Of a DNA stretch of 64,000 nucleotides, positions 57,798 to 64,000 are shown one piece after another. The stretch spans positions 4,030,001 through 4,094,000 of the forward strand of contig NC_063019.1 of NCBI RefSeq assembly GCF_020509005.1, given 5' to 3'. The translations under genes were made by a program, and so were the position numbers. The DNA is from Fulvia fulva (taxonomy: Eukaryota > Ascomycota > Dothideomycetes > Mycosphaerellales > Mycosphaerellaceae). A model generated the notes under the pieces. It searched no databases. It was not told the DNA's origin and saw nothing but the letters and a program-made list of their open reading frames with translations. Each line of letters begins with the position of its first letter. Position 1 is the first letter of the stretch.

Positions 57798-58675
57798 ATG
57801 GAGCATCCGCGACCCAATCTCGGCAGCTCGATCTTCAGCCATGGCTCTATGAACCAGACTTCGGCCACCGTGAACAACGACAGGGACACTGGCGCGCTCT
57901 TCGTTACTCCGGCGCCAGAGATCAAGGCCGAAAGTGATGAGAGTGAGGGCAACATGAGCTCGAGGCGTCGTGGAAAGAGACCTGTATTGGTGGACGCCCA
58001 AGGTCCAGCGTCGAAAAGGCAACGCCCTGGCGATCCTCCCGGCAGAGGAGCTCGCCACCCAGGACACACTAACCAAGGTCCGAGAGAGATTGTCAACCTC
58101 CTGGACGACGACGATGGTGATGATATCCAGCTCGCTACTCCAGCACCAAAAGAGCAGCCGGCAGCTGCAGCTGCAGTCCAGCCCATCGATCTAGAGAACG
58201 AGAAAGGTATGGGTGTTGACCTTTACCTGTAGGTTTGTGCCGCTAACAAGTGACAGAACGATATGAGCTCAAAAGCTTCAGCAAATGGGTCGACAAAGAC
58301 CGAGTCTACGCCATACTCCAAAGACCGTACGCCAAGATCTTCAGAGTCGAGGCGAAAATAGCCTTGCCAGGAAGCGGCTTGATGCAACGCATGGAGGAGA
58401 TTGCGGAAGCCACGATGAACAACAAGATCGAGTACCTGATCGACAGAGACGAGTCCACCTGGTCGAAGATCCTCAAGAAGCATGAGACCGCGTTGTCTGG
58501 CGAGCTCGAGCAGGTGCGGGAGATGCGGGACCAGATCAAGAGAAAGGAGACCCAGACCACCATGAACAAGACGGTCATTAAGGAGGTGAAGCAGCGCTAT
58601 GCGACCAACCAGGAGCATCTGGAGAAGAGGGAGAAGATTGTTAAGGAGCTGAAGATCTTTGTGAAGATTGATTGA
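57798..58675 (+). CDS. Hypothetical protein with C-terminal coiled coil
   Basis: Two exons (57798-58206 and 58257-58675) joined by a 50-nt intron give 275 aa. Residues 1-135 look disordered: basic patches (SSRRRGKRP, SKRQRPGDPP) suited to nuclear import, an acidic NLLDDDDGDD motif reminiscent of a SUMO-interacting core (V/I-x-L-L-D-D-D), and an Ala/Gln/Pro run. Residues 137-275 are helical: ERYELKSFSKWVDKDRVYAI, then heptads rich in Lys, Glu and Gln from about 165, typical of a coiled coil. I do not recognise the family; a nuclear scaffolding role is an inference only. Confidence 0.7.
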
Positions 58676-59277
58676 GCCAGGCGGAGGAGGACGAGAGTAC
58701 TGAACCAGACTGATACCATAAGGGGATTCCATTTCCAGTATTTCGGGCAGAAGGATTTCATATGCTCTGCGGGCATGTTAGCAGATCAAGAGGAGTGTTT
58801 TCGGGCAGTATAGCAATAGTGCTGATCAAAAGTTCTGAGTTACCATGATCCTCAAAGTCCGCGTCTTCATAGTGATCGGTATGCTGCCATCTTTCTGTCA
58901 AGCACTACGAGGCCAATATGCGAGGACTGCTGTCGAGGTTCGTTGCCGCGGACAGTGCTTCGTCTCTCCGAACACGAGAGCCACAGTTCGGAGCTGACTG
59001 GGCGTCGCTGCAATGTCAGGTGCACGAGGGCATGCTTGAAGGCAGCGGGCGGCGATGCTGAGAGTCGACAAGATGAACTTTGCCCACAGTGCTTGATGTT
59101 TGTAAGGTGTTACACCTGTTCGCGAAGTGGCACCGGACTTCACGCTAGCCCAATGAAGCAGCACAAGCGAGCCTCATGACACGCATGTGGCAACCACGCC
59201 ACAGCAACTCTCCTTCTCTCTCACAAACTTCCTACCATCCCTAGCCCTCCATCACCTTCCCACGCAAACCTCCAACC
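58676..59277. other. Intergenic, no gene seen
   Basis: About 600 bp between two genes on the same strand. A pyrimidine-rich stretch (59,205-59,275) precedes the next start, as often seen in fungal promoters. Nothing else recognised. Confidence 0.5.
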
Positions 59278-60231
59278 ATGGCAGACATGGAGAAACAACC
59301 CCTCCTCGAGCAGGACACTGCTACTGCTCACCCCGAACCCTCCCTCGCCGAACTCCAGCAAAACATCCGCACAGCCCAAGTCAGTAGTGGCAAACTCTAT
59401 TCCCTTCACCAACACCATACTAACACTCCATACAGCAAGCATACTGGCGCAAGTGGTCCTCAACAACATCCGGAAAGTGGCACCGACGCATCATGCTCAG
59501 CGTAACAGGTCTCCTCACGGCATTTATTCTCTTCGCCATGACGATTATTGCCCAGGACGACTTCAGCGATAACGATGGCGCGTGGTCAAGAGATGGGAGA
59601 GTCCCGCTGGAGGCACACATTATGAGCAAGTGTCCGGACGCGAAGGACTGTCTCCACGATCTGGTCCTTCCGGCGATGCAGCAGGTCGGGCATCAGGTAG
59701 ATTTCAAGCTATCATACATCGGATCGTAAGCCCATCCACCCCATACCAATACCATGCTCGCTTCACCAACACACGCTGACACATCCCCAACACAGCTCCA
59801 CCGACCACGACGACGGCGTAAAATGCCTACACGGCCCCTCAGAATGTCTCGGCAACGTCATCGAGCTCTGCGCCGCAAAACTCTACCCAGACCCCAAGAT
59901 CTACCTAGGCTTCACCATGTGCCTGACGCGCGAATACCAGAAGATCCCCGAGCAAGATCTCATCGATGACTGCGCTCTGGAACACGGGATTGAGACCAAC
60001 AGACTCAAGAAGTGCACGACCGACGACGACGGGTACCTTGCAGTTGACAATTTGCGTGCCTCCTTCAACCGCACCGCCGCCGCGGGCGTTACGAAGAGCT
60101 GTACGATCCGCCTCAATAATGAGGTTCGCTGCATTCGTGATGGGGGGAAGTGGACGGACTGTGAGGGTGGGCATCAGGTGAAGGATTTGGTGCAGGATAT
60201 CCGGGATCTTTACGATGCAACTTACTATTGA
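59278..60231 (+). CDS. GILT-family thiol reductase-like protein, single-pass membrane
   Basis: Three exons (59278-59379, 59436-59725, 59796-60231) with 56- and 70-nt introns give 275 aa. A cytosolic N-terminus with EKQPLLEQ, a dileucine-type sorting signal, precedes one membrane helix (53-73). The lumenal part is of the gamma-interferon-inducible lysosomal thiol reductase family: VPLEAHIMSKCPDAKDCLHD, then CLHGPSECLGNVIELCAAKL, LGFTMCLTREYQKIP and SCTIRLNNEVRCIRDGGKW. In animals the active site is CxxC. Here the two cysteines, Cys100 and Cys106, are five residues apart, so classical thioredoxin-like redox chemistry is uncertain. One N-glycosylation sequon (NRT) is present. The dileucine-like signal suggests a vacuolar location by inference. 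Confidence 0.88.
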
Positions 60232-60610
60232 TTGAGCACAGAGTAGTACGCTACGCCTGATGAATTCTAGGAGTCCCAGACTGTAAAAATTCATGCTCAT
60301 GACCCATGTCTCTCGTTCCATTCCATTCATTCATATTCATTCCATGCTATCGCGGATCATGGACTTGCTCTACTCCTTCGGTAGGGCAAAGGTCCCATCG
60401 CGCGTTGTGCTCCAAATTTCCCTGCTTTCTCTCTCTCAAACAATGCAAAAGATAAGTCCTTCTCGGACATGCCGCCGAACGCTCAGAGCAATGAAAGAAA
60501 CCGTTTCCGAAAATGAGTACCCGCCGCGCCATACCTCGCCAAGATGCGCCATCCGTTTCTGTCGCAGTCGCAAGGTACCGTGTCATTTTTGGCAAATGTG
60601 ACCACATCGC
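60232..60610. other. Convergent intergenic region
   Basis: These 379 bp lie between converging genes and must hold both terminators. A repeated TTCATTCATATTCATTCC-like tract occurs at 60,327-60,345. No gene seen. Confidence 0.5.
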
Positions 60611-61821
60611 TCACCACGGTCCCCACGTACCTCTGGCCCCTCCACTAGAAGCCAGCACCTCCCAGCGTCCCATACTCGCTGCCGTGCAGAATGGATGCCG
60701 TAGAGCGACTCCCAGCACGTACTCGATCCAATCGTGGTTCATGGGAATTTTGCCTTGGGCCAGCTCGGGGTACACGTGGAGCATATTCCTCTCCGTGCTG
60801 ATGATTCGTGCCAGGAGAGGAACGTCGTATTTCGCTTGAGCCGCGCGAGCGTCGACGGCGTCCCAGATTCTGACGAGGTGGCGTTGATGTGCTTCGTCGT
60901 TCCAATTTGAGGGTGCAGGGGGTGCGTCTCGGTAATCTGACAGGACTTGAGTGACGCGAGACAAGACAGTAGTCCGCCCGGGGGCCATGGTGGTGCGGTC
61001 GTTGCGCACTGGGACCGCGGTCGTGACGATGGCAGTGGCAGCGCGGAGTAGGTGTGGTTTTGCCAATGGTGTACAGGTAGGTCTATCCTCGCCGGAGACT
61101 GGTTGCGCTGGTGGAGTAGCAGTGTCGAGAAAGGTTGATCCTGTGGACACTTCTGTACAGAGCACGCCGGCTACCGTCACACCGCGCCGGATGCTGGGTC
61201 GGGCTGCCGGTGATGACAGCGGCCTGTTCTCAAGTCTGTCAGATGCTGGTTGTAATAGGTCTGTGAAGGTATCAGAAGAAGAGGTGTTTGGAAGCAGAAG
61301 TCGGGCTCGCTCGCCTTCCGCCGGCGGCGAAGGGCTCTGAGAAGGAGCGTTTGAAGATGCTCCATCTTGGCGAGGAAGGAAGACGTTCGAGATCTGCCTG
61401 AGCAGTGGCATTGGGCGTAGCTGCAAGGGCATCCGTGTTCGTGCAGATAGTGTCTGATCTAGGCAAGGATGTCCGTGGAGAAGGTGTGGAGGGGGCAGTC
61501 GATAATGGAGTGTTAGGAGGTAGGTCCGATCGAGTCCTGACAAACGTTTGTTGTTGCTGAAAGATGGCGTTGAATGATGGCAGTTGTTGCACAAAGGTCG
61601 CGTGATATATGAACAGGCGTGACTTACGAGAAGGACTTATTCACCCATGTCTTCGCGGTCGTGGAATGGAAGCGTGCTCGTGGTTTGGTGTTGTGAGCGG
61701 GTGTGTTTCGGAGAGATGCGTGAACGAAGGAAAAGGTGAAGTGGTCGGCTCTGTTTAGCGACAGCTCGGAGCCCTGGAGTGGAGCATGAGGTGTGCGTGC
61801 ATACAGTCGGCAGCACCCCAC
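60611..61821 (-). CDS. Hypothetical protein, Pro/Ser-rich, possibly mitochondrial
   Basis: I propose two exons (61628-61821 and 60611-61556) joined by a 71-nt intron (GTAAGT..CAG), giving 379 aa. Exon 1 encodes an Arg/Ser/His-rich, acid-poor stretch ending RARFHSTTAKTWVNKSFS, which looks like a mitochondrial presequence. The middle is Pro/Ser/Thr-rich and low in complexity. The last 130 residues look folded: LSRVTQVLSDYRDAPPAPSN, WDAVDARAAQAKYDVPLLAR, RNMLHVYPELAQGKIPMNHD and WIEYVLGVALRHPF. A frame beginning inside the intron (61594) would skip exon 1. I do not recognise the family. Exon 1 and the start are the weakest part of the model. Confidence 0.5.
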
Positions 61822-62577
61822 TTCCCTTCACACCTATCGCAATTCCACGGGTTTGTGGCTGGTGCGCAATACCCCGATGAGGCTGAAAACGAGACAATGG
61901 GAAGATGCGGATGCGTGAAGAGGCGTGAGGTCCTGCTGCAACTTTTATTGGGGACCACTGTTGCAAACAACGCAGAGCTGCATGGATATGAGGGGCAGCG
62001 TTGAGTTGGTCTCGACTCGCCAAGCTGCGGCATTTGCAACACCCGTGTCAAGGCGAGATAGCAGGCTTATTCCCTGCGGTTGGCGGGAGGATAGGCAATT
62101 GCAACGTACGCATTCAGTGCGAACGGCTGAAAGATATATAATCAGGTCGACATAGCAGCCCAAGCTGATGAAGCCACTGCAAGCTTTGGGTTAGATGCGC
62201 CATCATTCGGATAACCGTATGTTACATTGACGATCAACCCGTAGATCAGCGACAAGGATCATGCAGTGCCCGCCCAACGAGCCATGTCTGAGCCAGTAAC
62301 CAGCGCCGAAATGCTCCTTCCGGACATGGCAGACGCGCAGTCTACTGGGCAGCGGGATACCTAACTCTATAATGAGGAGGGATGTCCAACTACTTCTTCA
62401 GCACAGAAGCAGGACAGTAAATGTCCAAGGTCAGTATCGAATGCGACCAGGAACCAGCCAAGACAATAGCCTATATCTTCGAGCACGACGAACGTGACGG
62501 CCCACAAGGACGAAATGTTCAATCGTCGCTCTTCCACACCGCCAAGTCACGCTGCTCTTTTATGGTAGCAGCGGCCG

Positions 62578-63039
62578 ATGTCTCACTGTCGCAGAAGCAT
62601 CGGCGCTCGTCAAGGCTGGCGAAAGAAAGCCCCACGCTTCCAGTGCGATTCTTGCGATTGGGCATGCTCGATCAATCGTGCTCGAGAGGTGGCTACGCAG
62701 CTGCCGTGTCCGCACTGTCTCTTGGCTCTCATCGTTCAGCCTCGTGGTGCGGTCGCGTCGGTCTATGAGACTGGTTCGGGATGTGAATGTCGTGTTACCG
62801 CGTGGCTGCTGTATGCTAGCGAGAAGCTGTTCGGAGACGACGCATTCGTGCATTGCATGGCACGGGCATCGTTGATGGCGTTACACCACAGTCGAAGCGC
62901 CGGTCGTTGCGCTCATGGTGGGCATAATGATGACGAGTGGCGGGATCCCAATGCAACTTTTTGCGATGATGTGAAGAAGATGGTTGGAAGTTGCAGCAGA
63001 AATCTGGAGGATCGATGGATCGTCCACAATTACCGATGA
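62578..63039 (+). CDS. Possible small Cys-rich protein (weak)
   Basis: A 153-codon frame with paired cysteines that could bind zinc (FQCDSCDWAC and QLPCPHCLLALIVQPRG), followed by CECRVTAWLLYASEKLF. Pairs of CxxC spaced by about 20 residues are the only reason to list it. The opposite strand is also open in part, and no intron or promoter evidence helps. The flanks 61822-62577 and 63040-63459 show nothing I can support. Confidence 0.3.
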   Translation: MSHCRRSIGARQGWRKKAPRFQCDSCDWACSINRAREVATQLPCPHCLLALIVQPRGAVASVYETGSGCECRVTAWLLYASEKLFGDDAFVHCMARASLMALHHSRSAGRCAHGGHNDDEWRDPNATFCDDVKKMVGSCSRNLEDRWIVHNYR

Positions 63040-63459
63040 CTTCCACGTGCGGAGACCGGCCCGCCGCGACGTTCGGGAAGTCGCCTTGACGGCCATCGAC
63101 ACCGAGTACATGTACATGTATCTTTCAGCTACTCCAGTTGTCCCTGAATCAAGCCTGGTGTACACTGCTGACTATTGACAAGCGATGCACGAGTACGGCG
63201 TACCATAGCGAATGTCCACGTGCATGATCCGTGCTCTGCTCTCTCCGCTCTTGTCGGGCAAGGATGAACCGAAAACGCCTCCAACCGCGACATACTGAGT
63301 CGCATCGCTCGCATCGTAGAATCACACGGCGGCATTCCAAACACTATATCTCCTTCGACGTCTCTTCCAAGCAGGATTCCATCGTCCAATCCTCAGTCCA
63401 GACGACTGCCACTGCTTTGACTATTCACACTGCGTCCTCTAGGCCTAAAGCAACACAAC

Positions 63460-64000
63460 ATGGCTTCACAACTCGCGACTCAGCCTCCACGGACGCCAAC
63501 CTTCCTTCTTTCCTACCCCAAGCCACTTGTCCTGCTCATCACCATCAACCGCCCGAAGGCCATGAACAGCTTGGGGTTTGCCTCACACTGGGAGGCGGAC
63601 AATCTCATCCAATGGTTTGACAGCGAGCCGTCGCTCAATGTGGCTGTCATTACAGGCAGCGGGAATGCTTTCTGCACTGGGCAGGATCTGATTGAGCAGC
63701 GTGATCTAGCCAATGCAAGAGAAGCTGCAGCAAGAGGCGAGAAGGTAGATGTACCAGACCAAAGATTACTCCGACATCCAGTCAGCGGATTTTGCGGCAT
63801 AAGCAGGAGAGATGGCAAGAAGCCTGTCATAGCGGCCGTAAACGGCTGGGCTATGGGTGGTGGCTTTGAGATATGTTTAGGCTCGTGAGTACTCGAGGAT
63901 CATGAGGAATGTGACCAGCGTACTGACTCGATCGCAGTGACATGATCGTGGCTTCTCCAAACGCGATCTTTGGCCTTCCAGAAGCCATGCGCGGGCTGTA
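63460..64000 (+). CDS. Enoyl-CoA hydratase/isomerase family protein, 5' part
   Basis: Exon 1 (63460-63884) and the start of exon 2 (63938 onward), joined by a 53-nt intron, encode 162 residues before the window ends. Crotonase-fold features are in place: ITINRPKAMNSL near the start, the first oxyanion-hole segment VAVITGSGNAFCTGQDL, and the second, AVNGWAMGGGFEICLGSD, followed by ASPNAIFGLPEAMRGL with the Glu that often takes part in hydration. The usual role is beta-oxidation or a related acyl-CoA reaction in the peroxisome or mitochondrion. The C-terminus, and any PTS1 signal, lies outside. Unlike the crotonase-family copy at 12-13 kb, this one is intact as far as seen. Confidence 0.88.

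Overview
This is nuclear DNA of a filamentous ascomycete. Introns are 45-190 nt with GT/AG ends. Gene content is typical of Pezizomycotina: Zn2Cys6 and bZIP regulators, a 14-TM MFS pump, a CmcJ/NvfI-type oxidoreductase and a cysteine-synthase/rhodanese fusion. TTAGGG-type telomere-like repeats occur, and a transposon block carries repeat-induced point mutation (RIP). A Dothideomycete is my best guess, but that is an inference from protein style, not a database match.

Left arm (1-23.5 kb). Trs85 (TRAPPIII, N-terminal 555 codons) is divergent from a CCA-adding enzyme whose reading frame runs without a stop into a Tti2-like domain. Then come a bZIP factor, a 925-aa Zn2Cys6 regulator, a CmcJ-like oxidoreductase, a broken enoyl-CoA hydratase/isomerase gene, a small accessory patch (13.2-14.0 kb) with two MITE-like elements and telomere-like tracts, an MFS drug:H+ antiporter, the PLP/rhodanese fusion, an unknown 370-aa protein, a DUF4385 protein and a tRNA-Gln-like gene interrupted by about 138 nt.

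Transposon island (about 23.5-51 kb). A Ty1/copia element was broken open by three Tad-like LINE insertions and one Fot1/pogo-type transposon. All but one of these are riddled with TAG/TAA stops of the kind RIP produces (TGG to TAG, CAG to TAG). The exception is the middle LINE insertion (34,666-38,981), which is unmutated and keeps a 1017-codon open frame. It is a chimera: the 3' part of the LINE is joined to about 1.08 kb of unrelated GC-richer DNA, and one target-site duplication brackets the whole. I consider this the most interesting object here.

Right arm (51-64 kb). An RBR ubiquitin-ligase-like pseudogene lies at the island edge. It is followed by uridine kinase/UPRT (Urk1), divergent from Gid8 (GID/CTLH ubiquitin ligase), then a lysine-rich Cys-cluster protein, a coiled-coil protein, a GILT-family thiol reductase, a proline/serine-rich hypothetical and the 5' part of an enoyl-CoA hydratase. 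Housekeeping genes flank the island on both sides, so it looks like an insertion hot spot within ordinary gene space rather than a whole accessory chromosome. All exon boundaries were worked out by eye from splice signals, frame and family resemblance. No alignments or searches were run.
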